Positions 22,901 through 31,257 of a stretch of 64,000 bases of DNA are shown here, piece after piece. The translations under genes were made by a program, and so were the position numbers. The notes beneath the pieces are model-generated. The model did no database searches. It was not told the origin of the DNA and was given only the letters and a program-made list of their open reading frames with translations. Positions within the stretch are counted from its first letter, which is position 1; every line of letters begins with the position of its first letter. Location: assembly GCF_014297465.1 (NCBI RefSeq), contig NZ_JACORT010000004.1, positions 327,122-391,121 of the forward strand, in the 5' to 3' direction. This DNA comes from Ramlibacter cellulosilyticus (GTDB lineage Bacteria > Pseudomonadota > Gammaproteobacteria > Burkholderiales > Burkholderiaceae_C).

Positions 22901-24154
22901 TCAGGAGCCTCCGGCGGCCAGTTCGCGCTCGAGCACCTTCGGGTTGTCGCGCCAGCGCTCCAGCCATTCCTGTGCCACGTCGCCGGGGTACACGTCCTCG
23001 ATGCCTTCCTTCAGCGCCTTCACGATGGCGCTGGCCAGCGCGGACGGCGCGACCTTGGGCGGCGGCAGGTTCTGGTTCCACTCGTCGTCGATGGGACCGG
23101 GGAACACGTTGATCACGCGGATGCCGGCGGGCCGCATCTCCGCGCGCAGGCATTGCGCCAGCGACAGCGCCGCGGCCTTGGAGGCCGAGAAGGTGCCGTG
23201 CGGCGGATAGTTGGACAGCGCATAGATCGACAGCAGGTTCACCCACGCCGCCGCATGCGTCACGCCGTCGGCCGAGCGGGCGCGCAGCGCGGGGCCGAAC
23301 TCCTGCGCCAGGCGCAGCAGCCCGAAGTAGTTGATCTCCATCTCGTTCTTGGCGACGTCGGTGCCGCGGCGGTTGGAGATGCCGAAGGTGCGGTGCAGTT
23401 CGGCGTTGTTGATCACGATGTCGACCTTGCCGCCGATCTCGCCGGCCAGCTCCGTGACCGAGCGGCCGTTGGTCACGTCGAGAGGCACCAGGGTGACCTC
23501 CTTCATCTTCGTGATGTCCTCGAAGCCGGGCAGCTTCTTCCAGGGTTCGGCGTGGCCGACCCACACGATCTCGGCGCCGGCCTTCACCAGCGCCTGCACC
23601 AGCGCCTGGCCCACGGCGGTCTTGCCGTCGGTCACCAGGACCTTGCGGAACTTGGGGTCGCTCGTCATTTCTCGCAGCATCCTGTCGTCAGCCATGTGTT
23701 CACTCCCGTTCTCGGGGAATCCGATCAGCACCGCCTGGCCCGCGCGGTCCAGGCGCGCGCCCACGTGCACCCGCGCAGGCGCGTCGCCCACCTCCCCGTG
23801 CAGGTGCACGATGACGGTGGGGCCCGCATCCAGGTGCACGAGGCCCATGCGCCAGGGCAGGCGCTCGCGGAAGAAGAGGTCGTTGCTGTGGTGCAGCGTG
23901 GTCGTGGCCAGCAAGGTGCCCTGCCCCGACTGCGGCTTCCACTGCAGGCGCGGCGACAGGCACTTGTGGCAGGCCTCGCGCGGCGGGTACTGCACGGCGC
24001 TGCAGTCCTTGCAGACCTGCAGCTCGAACCGGCCTTCTGCGGCAGCGGCCGTCATGCCGAGCGCGACGCGGCCGCGCGCCCACGGCGGCAGGTTCATCTG
24101 CCGGGTGCGGAGGACCGGGTTCTTCCGCTTCGGCTTCATCAGCGGCATCGTCAT
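22901..24154 (-). CDS. Fusion of DUF35 Zn-ribbon/OB-fold with a degenerate SDR domain
   Basis: The continuous 417-residue frame joins two domains. Residues about 40-140 form a DUF35 unit with Zn ligands Cys48, Cys51, Cys62 and Cys65 (CKDC...CHKC) and an OB fold. Residues about 160-400 form an SDR. The SDR glycine motif is TDGKTAVG instead of TGxxxGxG. The catalytic Tyr position four residues before Lys is Phe (TFSASK), so ordinary SDR catalysis is doubtful. DUF35 proteins are obligate partners of thiolase-fold enzymes such as Ltp2. The start overlaps the Ltp2-like gene stop (ATGA). Confidence 0.8.
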   Translation of the reverse strand: MTMPLMKPKRKNPVLRTRQMNLPPWARGRVALGMTAAAAEGRFELQVCKDCSAVQYPPREACHKCLSPRLQWKPQSGQGTLLATTTLHHSNDLFFRERLPWRMGLVHLDAGPTVIVHLHGEVGDAPARVHVGARLDRAGQAVLIGFPENGSEHMADDRMLREMTSDPKFRKVLVTDGKTAVGQALVQALVKAGAEIVWVGHAEPWKKLPGFEDITKMKEVTLVPLDVTNGRSVTELAGEIGGKVDIVINNAELHRTFGISNRRGTDVAKNEMEINYFGLLRLAQEFGPALRARSADGVTHAAAWVNLLSIYALSNYPPHGTFSASKAAALSLAQCLRAEMRPAGIRVINVFPGPIDDEWNQNLPPPKVAPSALASAIVKALKEGIEDVYPGDVAQEWLERWRDNPKVLERELAAGGS

Positions 24155-25323
24155 GCGGACCTCCCGAGCAGCACGGCGCCCGTGCACAGGCAGCGGTCGT
24201 AGGTGACCATGCCGAAGCCGGTGACGAGGCCGAGCTCCGCGTCCTTCACGGCGCGCTCGCCGGCCTGGCCGGTGAGCTGGCGGATCGCTTCGGTCATGCC
24301 GAGGAAGCCGCCGGCCGCGCCGGCCTGGCCCACGGACAGCTGGCCGCCACTGGTGTTGTTGGGAAGGTCGCCGTCGAAGGTGGTGCTCTTCTCGCGCACG
24401 AAGGCCGGGCCCTCGCCCTTGCCGCAGAAGCCCAGGTCCTCGAACTGCAGCATCACGATCACCGGGTAGTCGTCGTAGGTCTGGATGAAGTCCACGTCGG
24501 CGGGCGCGGCGCCGGCCTGCGCGTAGAGGTCGTCGCGGTCCATGCGCCAGCCGCCACGCACCATGACGGGGTCGTCGGAGTAGGCGTTGTGCCGCTCGAT
24601 GGAGCCGCGCACCAGCACGTGCGGCAGGCCCAGCTCGCGGGCCTTCTCCTCCCGCATCACGAGGAAGGCTTCGGCGCCCGCGCAGGGCATCACGCAGTCG
24701 AACAGGTGGATGGGGTCGGAGATCACCCGGGCGGACATGTACTCGTCCAGCGTCAGCGGCTTCTTGAACAGCGCGTTCGGGTTGCGCAGCGCGTTGGTGC
24801 GCTGGGCCACCGCGATGCGGCCGAAGTCTTCCCGCTGCGCGCCGTAGGTGCGCATGTAGTTCGCGGTGATCATCGCGAAGATCGAATTCGGGCCGCCGGA
24901 GCCGTAGGGGTAGCTGGCGTCGCGCGCGAAGTTGCTGAAGGCGCCGAGCGTGAGACGGAACGACTCCACGTGGTTGGTGTCGGCCGCGACGCAGGCGACC
25001 ACGTCGGCGTCGCCCGCCTGCACGGCGCGCGCGGCACGGCGCAGCGACATCACGCCGGACGCGCCGCCGGTGGGGATGTGGTCCAGCCAGCGCGGCGACA
25101 CGCCCATGTGCTGCGTCACGCCCACCGCGGTGTCGGGGGTGAGCGAAAAGCTGCTGATGGTGAGGCCGTCGATCTGCTCCTTGGGGATGCCGGACTCGCG
25201 CACCAGCGCCTGCAGCGCCTGGCCGATGAACCAGTGCGCGTTGTGGGTCGAATAGCGGACGTAGGGCACCGTCACGGGCACCGCGACGGCCACGCCTTCG
25301 TAGGACATGCGCTTGCGGGTCAT
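24151..25323 (-). CDS. Ltp2-like thiolase-fold protein without the nucleophilic Cys (candidate retro-aldolase)
   Basis: The 390-residue thiolase-fold protein (MTRKRMSYEGVAVAVPVTVP) is of the lipid-transfer/SCPx type. Where true thiolases have the acyl-accepting Cys (ACSS/ACAT), this one reads PTGGASGVMSL, without Cys. A TYDDYP segment replaces the usual HDCF region. This pattern is that of Ltp2, which with a DUF35 partner cleaves beta-hydroxyacyl-CoA by retro-aldol reaction. The DUF35 partner is the next gene. In this locus the likely substrate is 3-hydroxy-2-oxindole-3-acetyl-CoA (inference). Confidence 0.8.
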   Translation of the reverse strand: MTRKRMSYEGVAVAVPVTVPYVRYSTHNAHWFIGQALQALVRESGIPKEQIDGLTISSFSLTPDTAVGVTQHMGVSPRWLDHIPTGGASGVMSLRRAARAVQAGDADVVACVAADTNHVESFRLTLGAFSNFARDASYPYGSGGPNSIFAMITANYMRTYGAQREDFGRIAVAQRTNALRNPNALFKKPLTLDEYMSARVISDPIHLFDCVMPCAGAEAFLVMREEKARELGLPHVLVRGSIERHNAYSDDPVMVRGGWRMDRDDLYAQAGAAPADVDFIQTYDDYPVIVMLQFEDLGFCGKGEGPAFVREKSTTFDGDLPNNTSGGQLSVGQAGAAGGFLGMTEAIRQLTGQAGERAVKDAELGLVTGFGMVTYDRCLCTGAVLLGRSA

Positions 25324-26939
25324 GCTTGCCGTTTCTTCATGGTGCGCGTGTCGATGCAGCACGCATCCGCAGGCAAGGACAGTGCCAGCTCGCGCAGCAG
25401 GCCGCGCTGGATCTTCTGCGACGGCGTCAGCGGCACGGCGTCGACGAAGGCCACGTAGCCGGGCGCCTTGTAGTAGGCGAGCTGCGCCAGCGCGTGCTGC
25501 ACGATGCTGGCGGCGAGCGCCTCGCGCTGGTCCGCTGGGACGGGGTCGCGCGGGATGATGCAGGCCAGCACCTCGTCGCCGCGCACGGCGTCGGGCGTCG
25601 CGGCCACGGCGGAACTCTTCACGGCCGGGTGCTGGTTCAGCACGCTCTCGACCTCCACCGCGGAGATGTTCTCGCCGCTGCGCCGGATCACGTTCTTCTT
25701 GCGGTCGATGAAGAAGAGATGGCCGGCGTCGTCGCGCTTGACCATGTCCCCCGTGTGGAACCAGCCATCGGCCCAGGCTTCGGCGGTCGCTTCGGCGTCC
25801 TTCAGGTATTCGCCGAAGAAGTAGCGGCGCGGATCGGGGCCGCTGGCGCGCACGAGCAGTTCGCCGGGCGTGCCGTACGGAACATCCCGGCCCTCCTCGT
25901 CCACCAGCCGGATCTCGACGAACGCTTCCGGCTTGCCGAAGCAGCTGGTGCCCACGTGGCGCGGCTCGTGGTTGGCCATGATGCAGGCCGCGGCGCCGGT
26001 CTCGGTCATCGCCCAGGCCTCCACCAGCGGGAAGCCGAAGCGCTCCTCGAACACCGCATGGTTCTTCTTGTCGACGCCGGCACCGAAACCCCAGCGCACC
26101 TCGTGCCGGCGATCGGCGGGCGACGCCGGCGCGGACAGCAGCATGGCCGGCATGACGCCCAGGTAGTGCACGATGGTCGCGCGGCTGTCGCGAACGCTCT
26201 GCCACCAGCTTTTCGGGTGGAAGCGATCGAGCTGCACGAGGCAGCCGCCCGCCGTCAGCACCACCATGGTGGAGAACGCCATGGCGTTCACGTGGTTCAG
26301 CGGCAGCGGCGTGATGATGCGTTCCGCGTCGCGGCGCACCGAGCACACGCCGTCCAGGCCGGCGTACCAGTCGCCGGCGCGCAGGAAGTATTCGTTGGAG
26401 AGGCGGCAGCCCTTCGGGCGACCCGTCGTGCCGGACGTGTAGAGCAGCGCGCACTCGGTGGCGAGGCCTGGCTCGCCCGCGAGCGGAGCCTTCGTGGGCG
26501 CGGACGGTACGGCGCCCTGCTCCGGATCCCACGTGGCCATGCGCACGCCGGCCGCGGACGCGGCGGCCCGCAGGTCCGCTTCCCGCTGCGGCAAGGTCAC
26601 GGCCAGCACGATCTCGCTGTGGCCGACCAGGTACTCCAGTTCGGCCGAACGCATCTCCGCGTTCATCGGCACGACGCTCACGCCCAGCGCGTTCAGCGCG
26701 AACCAGTGGAACAGGAAGGCGGGCCGGTTCTCCAGCAGCAGCCCGACGCGGTGGCCGTGGCCATAGCCGGCGGCGGCGTACGCAGAGCGCAGGCGCTCGA
26801 CTTCCGCGGCCGCCTCGCCCCAGTGCACCGGCCGGGCCGGGATGCCGTAGACCTGTGCCGTCACCGCGTCGAGGAACAGGAACTCGTTCGCCGGCGCGCG
26901 GGCCGCGGTCGCGGCGAAGCGTTGGTGGACGGTGCTCAT
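25320..26939 (-). CDS. AMP-forming acyl-CoA ligase
   Basis: The 539-residue ANL ligase has P-loop YTSGTTGRPKG, an AMTETGAA A5-type motif and the IRRSGENISAVEVE hinge. Its stop overlaps the Ltp2-like gene start by 4 bp, so it should make the CoA ester cleaved by that protein. An oxindole- or dioxindole-acetate is the suggested acid from the neighbouring oxygenase genes. It starts 7 bp from the oxygenase beta-subunit stop. Confidence 0.87.
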   Translation of the reverse strand: MSTVHQRFAATAARAPANEFLFLDAVTAQVYGIPARPVHWGEAAAEVERLRSAYAAAGYGHGHRVGLLLENRPAFLFHWFALNALGVSVVPMNAEMRSAELEYLVGHSEIVLAVTLPQREADLRAAASAAGVRMATWDPEQGAVPSAPTKAPLAGEPGLATECALLYTSGTTGRPKGCRLSNEYFLRAGDWYAGLDGVCSVRRDAERIITPLPLNHVNAMAFSTMVVLTAGGCLVQLDRFHPKSWWQSVRDSRATIVHYLGVMPAMLLSAPASPADRRHEVRWGFGAGVDKKNHAVFEERFGFPLVEAWAMTETGAAACIMANHEPRHVGTSCFGKPEAFVEIRLVDEEGRDVPYGTPGELLVRASGPDPRRYFFGEYLKDAEATAEAWADGWFHTGDMVKRDDAGHLFFIDRKKNVIRRSGENISAVEVESVLNQHPAVKSSAVAATPDAVRGDEVLACIIPRDPVPADQREALAASIVQHALAQLAYYKAPGYVAFVDAVPLTPSQKIQRGLLRELALSLPADACCIDTRTMKKRQA

Positions 26940-26946
26940 CGCGCGC

Positions 26947-27426
26947 TCAGATGAACAGCTGCACGGCCGGCAACGCCGCGTCCGGGTTGATCAGGTTCAC
27001 GCGCTTGAGCGTCATGCGCAGCGCGCCGCCCTGCACCGTGAGGTGGTGCAGGAAATGCCCCACGTGGATCTGCAGCTCGTCGCCCTGCGTCTCGGTGTAG
27101 TGGAACTCGGTGCGCACCACGTAGCGGTTGGCCTCGGGCTCGAAGGCCTCGACGGTCGGCGTCTGCAGCAGGTGGTGGCAGCGGCTCGGCGGCTGCTGCG
27201 AAAAGGCGCGCGGGCTCTTCAGGCGCTCGATGCGCAGCTCGCGCAGCAGCTTGTCCTCGTACAGGTGCGACGTGTGGTTGATGCCGTCCGGCTGGTCCGG
27301 CACCAGCGGCACCCAGTAGAAGGCGTCGTCGGTGAACAAGGCATTCCACTCCTCGAACTTCTTCTCGTCGAGCAGGCGCGCCTCGCGCACCACGAAGTCG
27401 ATGAGGTCCTGGCGGGTCGGTTCCAT
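26947..27426 (-). CDS. iadE: Rieske dioxygenase beta subunit, IadE-like
   Basis: The 159-residue SnoaL-fold small subunit starts at ATG 27426 (MEPTRQDLIDFVVREARLL). It ends with the family hallmark RVNLINPDAALPAVQLFI. It forms the oxygenase with the alpha subunit encoded 8 bp upstream. The symbol follows the Variovorax iad locus, where IadD/IadE oxygenate indole-3-acetate. Assignment rests on gene order and family, recalled from memory and not from an alignment. Confidence 0.75.
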   Translation of the reverse strand: MEPTRQDLIDFVVREARLLDEKKFEEWNALFTDDAFYWVPLVPDQPDGINHTSHLYEDKLLRELRIERLKSPRAFSQQPPSRCHHLLQTPTVEAFEPEANRYVVRTEFHYTETQGDELQIHVGHFLHHLTVQGGALRMTLKRVNLINPDAALPAVQLFI

Positions 27427-27434
27427 CGTGGTCC

Positions 27435-28754
27435 TCACATCGTCAGCGTCATGTACTTCGCCCAGGCGCGGTACTGGTTGCGCATGGAGATCTCGTTCGT
27501 GCCGTTGGCGGTCAGCTCCCGCTTGCCGATCTCGTTCTCCTGGAAGTTGCGGTGCAGGCTCACCCAGTCGTTGCCGCTGGCATGCAGGCCCGCCTGGATG
27601 CCGCGGTAGGCCTGCAGGTCGTCGTGGCCGACCACGGAGAACGGCGAGTTGATGAGGCGGCTGTACATGGTGGTCCGCTGCAGCAGCTCCGGCGGCGCAC
27701 CCTTGAGACGGAACGTCCAGCTCTCCACCACGCACTTGTCGGCGGCGATCGGCTTCACGACGCGGATCGCCTGGATGGCGCCCTTGATGGTGAGGTTCGG
27801 GTAGTAGACGGTGTTGTGGCGCGTGAGGCCCAGGATCCGGTGCGCCTTCTCCTCGCCGTAGGTCTTCACCATCGCTTCTTCGTACGCCGGGATGCCGGAG
27901 TACTTGCTGTGGATGCTGAAGTTCACGCCCGAGAAGCTGTGGCCGTTGTCGTAGACGCGCACGCCCATGTCCTCGAAGAACTTGTAGTCGGACATGAAGG
28001 GCACGAACTGCTCGATCGCCATGGGCTTGGGCGCGTCCGCGGGCTTGTCCGCCCACATCTTCTTGGCCGTGCCCGCCGAGGACTCGTGCGCCACCATCGG
28101 GTGCATGGTGTCGTTGAGGTTCTCGATGAACATCTTCCAGTTGCACTGGTGGATGAAACGGAGGCAGCCGCCGGCGATCTCGAGCTCGCCCTCGGGGGAG
28201 CGGTCCGCCATGTTGTCGATGGAACTCAGCGAGTCGCCGAAGTACTCCTCGAAGCCGGGGCCGGCGTCGTTGATCTTCACGAAGATGAAGCCGCGGTACA
28301 CGCGCACGTTCTTCACCGTCACCAGGCCCTTGCCGCTCTCGCACTGGTGCAGGTTCGTGCCTTCGTAGCCGTTCTTCAGCGGGATGGCCAGCAGCGCGCC
28401 GTCGGTCTTGAAGGTCCAGGCGTGGTACGGGCAGCGGAAGAACTTGCCCGTGTTGCCGCAGCCGTCGTTCACGAGGCGCGAGCCCTTGTGCGCGCAGCGG
28501 TTCATCATCACCCGCACCGAGTTGTCGGTGTGGCGCACGATGATCAGCGGGCGGCCGCCGATCTCGTTGGTGATGTAGTCGCCGGGCCTGGGCAGCTGGC
28601 TGTCGTGGCCGACGTAGTTCCAGGTGTTGCCGAAGAAGTGCTCCTGCTCCAGCTCGAACACTTCCTGGCTGATGTACAGGTCGCGGTGCACGCGATCGGG
28701 CTGCACCAGGGCGGCCAGGGCCTCGGGGTTGCCGCGGTAACGGTTGGTCGTCAT
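27435..28754 (-). CDS. iadD: Rieske dioxygenase alpha subunit, IadD-like
   Basis: The 439-residue protein has Rieske ligands Cys87-His89 and Cys108-His111 (CAHKG...CPYHAW). The mononuclear iron region sits around NDTMHPMVAHES. The neighbouring reductase, beta subunit, 2-oxoacid oxidoreductase, ligase, thiolase-fold, SDR and cyclase genes reproduce the layout I recall for the Variovorax iad auxin-degradation locus. There this oxygenase converts indole-3-acetate to dioxindole-3-acetate. The family call is firm; the substrate is inferred from context. Confidence 0.78.
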   Translation of the reverse strand: MTTNRYRGNPEALAALVQPDRVHRDLYISQEVFELEQEHFFGNTWNYVGHDSQLPRPGDYITNEIGGRPLIIVRHTDNSVRVMMNRCAHKGSRLVNDGCGNTGKFFRCPYHAWTFKTDGALLAIPLKNGYEGTNLHQCESGKGLVTVKNVRVYRGFIFVKINDAGPGFEEYFGDSLSSIDNMADRSPEGELEIAGGCLRFIHQCNWKMFIENLNDTMHPMVAHESSAGTAKKMWADKPADAPKPMAIEQFVPFMSDYKFFEDMGVRVYDNGHSFSGVNFSIHSKYSGIPAYEEAMVKTYGEEKAHRILGLTRHNTVYYPNLTIKGAIQAIRVVKPIAADKCVVESWTFRLKGAPPELLQRTTMYSRLINSPFSVVGHDDLQAYRGIQAGLHASGNDWVSLHRNFQENEIGKRELTANGTNEISMRNQYRAWAKYMTLTM

Positions 28755-28767
28755 CGGACTTCGCTCC

Positions 28768-29733
28768 TCACATGTCCAGTACGAGCCGCGGCCCGCGGGC
28801 GCGCGACACGCAGATCTGCATCACCTTGCCCGACGCCTTCTCGGCGTCGCTCAGGAAGTAGTCGCGGTGCTCGATCTCGCCTTCCAGCACCGCCACGCTG
28901 CACACGCCGCATTCGCCGCGCCGGCAGTCGAACATCGGGTCGCAGCCGTTCTGCTCCAGGCACTCCAGCAGGTTCTGCCCGGGGGCGACCCGCAGGGTGC
29001 GGCCGGACTGCGACAGCACCACCTCGTAGCCCGCCTCGGTCTCGGAAGCCGGCGGCGCGGAGAACAGCTCGAACTTCACGCGCTCGCGCGGCCAGCCGCG
29101 CGCCTGCGCGCCGGCCAGCACCGCGTCCAGCATCACCTGCGGGCCGCACACGTACAGCGTGTCGTTCCAGGCGCAGGCGTCCAGCAGCGCCTGGACGTCC
29201 AGCGGCGCACCGGCCTCGTCGTCGGCGTGCACCCGCAGGTCTTCGCGCAGCAGGTCCTGCAGTTCCGGCAGGAAGGCCAGCAGCGCGCGGCTGCGACCGG
29301 CGTAGTGCAGGCGCACGGGCTGGCCCGCGGCGCGGCACTGCACGGCCATGCTCGCCAGCGGGGTGATGCCGATGCCGCCGGCGACCAGCACGGCGGTGCC
29401 GGCACGCAGGGGAAAGTCGTTCCTGGGCGGCTCGATCGTGAGCAGGTCGCCCGCCTGCACCGTGTGCATGAAGCGCGAACCGCCACGGCCGGTGTCTTCG
29501 CGCCGGATCGCGATCACGTACTCGCGCGGCGTGCGCAGGTCCGCGCCAGGCTGCAGGTTCACCAGCGAGTAGTGGCGCCAGTCCTGCTTGCCGTCGGCGA
29601 GCGTGACCTGCACGCGCACGTGGGCGCCGGGCTCGTAGCCGGGCAGCACGGCGCCGTCATCGGAACGCAGCCGAAGCAGGCGGATGAGCGGGTTGAGGTC
29701 GCGGCTTTCCGCAACACGCAGCGCAAGCGTCAT
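28768..29733 (-). CDS. iadC: Oxygenase reductase, phthalate-dioxygenase-reductase type
   Basis: The 321 residues run FMN domain, NAD domain, then C-terminal plant-type [2Fe-2S] ferredoxin (about 235-321; Cys motif CRRGECGVC). The flavin-binding segment is RHYSL and the NAD-binding segment is GGIGITPLASM. It passes electrons from NADH to the Rieske oxygenase. It lies 13 bp upstream of the alpha subunit, and its start overlaps the preceding iorB-like stop by 4 bp. It may also serve the second Rieske set at 17-19 kb. Confidence 0.85.
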   Translation of the reverse strand: MTLALRVAESRDLNPLIRLLRLRSDDGAVLPGYEPGAHVRVQVTLADGKQDWRHYSLVNLQPGADLRTPREYVIAIRREDTGRGGSRFMHTVQAGDLLTIEPPRNDFPLRAGTAVLVAGGIGITPLASMAVQCRAAGQPVRLHYAGRSRALLAFLPELQDLLREDLRVHADDEAGAPLDVQALLDACAWNDTLYVCGPQVMLDAVLAGAQARGWPRERVKFELFSAPPASETEAGYEVVLSQSGRTLRVAPGQNLLECLEQNGCDPMFDCRRGECGVCSVAVLEGEIEHRDYFLSDAEKASGKVMQICVSRARGPRLVLDM

Positions 29734-31250
29734 GCGGCCTCCTTGAGGGGGCCGCCCAGCGACAGGCGCTCCAGGGCGGCGCCCAGTTGCTTGCCCGCCT
29801 CGTCGGCCAGCGCCGCGTCGCGCAGCTCGCGCAAGGTGGCGGGCGCCAGGCGCGCGCCGGCGCGGCGGACGGCATCCATCAGCGTCTCGTAGTTGCGCGT
29901 GCCGCGCTCGTGGGTGTCGCCGTATCCCTTGACCAGGCGCTGGCACTGCGCGACTTCCACCGCGAGCTGCGGGTTGATGGCGGCGGCGGCCGCGATGCGC
30001 TGCAGCCAGTCCTCGATGCGCGCGTTCTCCGCCTGGTAGCGCAGGCTGCCGCGGCGCCACCGCTTGAGGCCGGACAGCGTGTACAGCAGCAGGAAGCCAC
30101 CGAGCGAGCTGGTGCGCACGACCTTGCCCTTGCGCGTGGCGCGCTCCACCACGCGGCGCGGCCAGCCGGAACGGGCCAGCCAGCGGCCGAGGCCGGCCGG
30201 CAGCGTGTCGCAGATCTCCTGCAGGCGCGGATGCATGAACTCGTTGATGTCCAGCACCTGGTCGTCCTGCACGCGCACCTCGCTGCCCACGCGCTCGAAG
30301 CGGCTCGCGCGCGTCTTCAGTTCCGCGACGCGCACGGTGTCCTCGTACGCCATCCACAGCGCCAGGTGGCGCGCGGTCTCCACCAGCAACTGCTGGTCGC
30401 CGCCGGGCCATTGCTGCACGCGCTGCAGTCGGTCCAGGTAGAGGGAGGCGTACGCCGGGTCCTGGTAGTCGACGAGGCGGCGCGCGCCTTCCACCAGCAC
30501 CGGCTGCGCGGCGAGCGGAAAGTCCTTGGCGATGCGGGCGAGCAGCGCGCGCACCTGCGGGTCGTGCGGCGTGCCGGCCGGGCGCAGCGCCGCCGTCGGG
30601 GTGGCTTCGTCGCGCGCCGGGGCGTCCGCCTGCGCGAAGCCGGCACCGAACGCGCGAAGGCTCGCCTTCACGCCGACGCCGCCGCGCTCGATGGTGGATT
30701 CGAACTGCGCGCGGCTGAAGGGCAGCACGCCGGTACCGGCGAGTGCGCCGAACAGCACGGCGCTGATCACGCTGCCGTTCGCCTCGGCCACCTGCGCCAT
30801 GTCGAAGCGGACGAAGCGCCGCGCGGCCGACTGCGCGTGCGCCAGCAGGTTGTTGCTGTCGGCGCGGCCGTCGCCCATGGCGATCTTCTCGGCGATGGAG
30901 TACACGCGGTGCGTGGAGGCGACGAGCGTCGTGCGGTCGGGCGTGACCAGGCCGCGCTGCACCGCACGGCCCGCTTCCATCAGCTCGGAGGCGAGCACCA
31001 CGTCGACGTCGCCGGGCAGCGGCATCAGCGCGAGGATGGGGTGGCCGCCGTCACGCTCCGCCTGCTCGCGCGGGAACATCTCGACGTAGTAGATGGTCGC
31101 GCCGGTGCGCTGGGCGACGCCGGGCACGGAAGTGGTCTGGGCGATGTAGCCGTTGGCCTCGCCCAGGTCGACGATCCAGTCGGCGAGGACGCCGCCGCCC
31201 TCGCCGCCCATGGCAAGGATCGCGATCTTGATCGGCTGCTGTGCGTTCAT
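29730..31250 (-). CDS. 2-oxoacid:ferredoxin oxidoreductase, IorB-like subunit with C-terminal extension
   Basis: The 506-residue protein has an N-terminal gamma-type pyruvate:ferredoxin oxidoreductase domain (about 1-190, GGEGGGVLADWI). A long helical C-terminal extension of the DUF6537 type follows, found in the large IorB proteins of proteobacteria. It is the partner of the IorA-like TPP subunit, 7 bp upstream, and the intergenic GAGGA supplies its ribosome-binding site. The start at 31250 (MNAQQPIKIAIL) fits; an upstream in-frame extension overlaps iorA. Confidence 0.85.
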   Translation of the reverse strand: MNAQQPIKIAILAMGGEGGGVLADWIVDLGEANGYIAQTTSVPGVAQRTGATIYYVEMFPREQAERDGGHPILALMPLPGDVDVVLASELMEAGRAVQRGLVTPDRTTLVASTHRVYSIAEKIAMGDGRADSNNLLAHAQSAARRFVRFDMAQVAEANGSVISAVLFGALAGTGVLPFSRAQFESTIERGGVGVKASLRAFGAGFAQADAPARDEATPTAALRPAGTPHDPQVRALLARIAKDFPLAAQPVLVEGARRLVDYQDPAYASLYLDRLQRVQQWPGGDQQLLVETARHLALWMAYEDTVRVAELKTRASRFERVGSEVRVQDDQVLDINEFMHPRLQEICDTLPAGLGRWLARSGWPRRVVERATRKGKVVRTSSLGGFLLLYTLSGLKRWRRGSLRYQAENARIEDWLQRIAAAAAINPQLAVEVAQCQRLVKGYGDTHERGTRNYETLMDAVRRAGARLAPATLRELRDAALADEAGKQLGAALERLSLGGPLKEAA

Positions 31251-31257
31251 GCGGTCC

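Noticed and set aside
22901..24154. DUF35 and SDR as separate genes joined by a sequencing error
   Set aside because: One uninterrupted frame covers both domains with no stop or obvious frameshift between them, and the start is coupled to the upstream gene.
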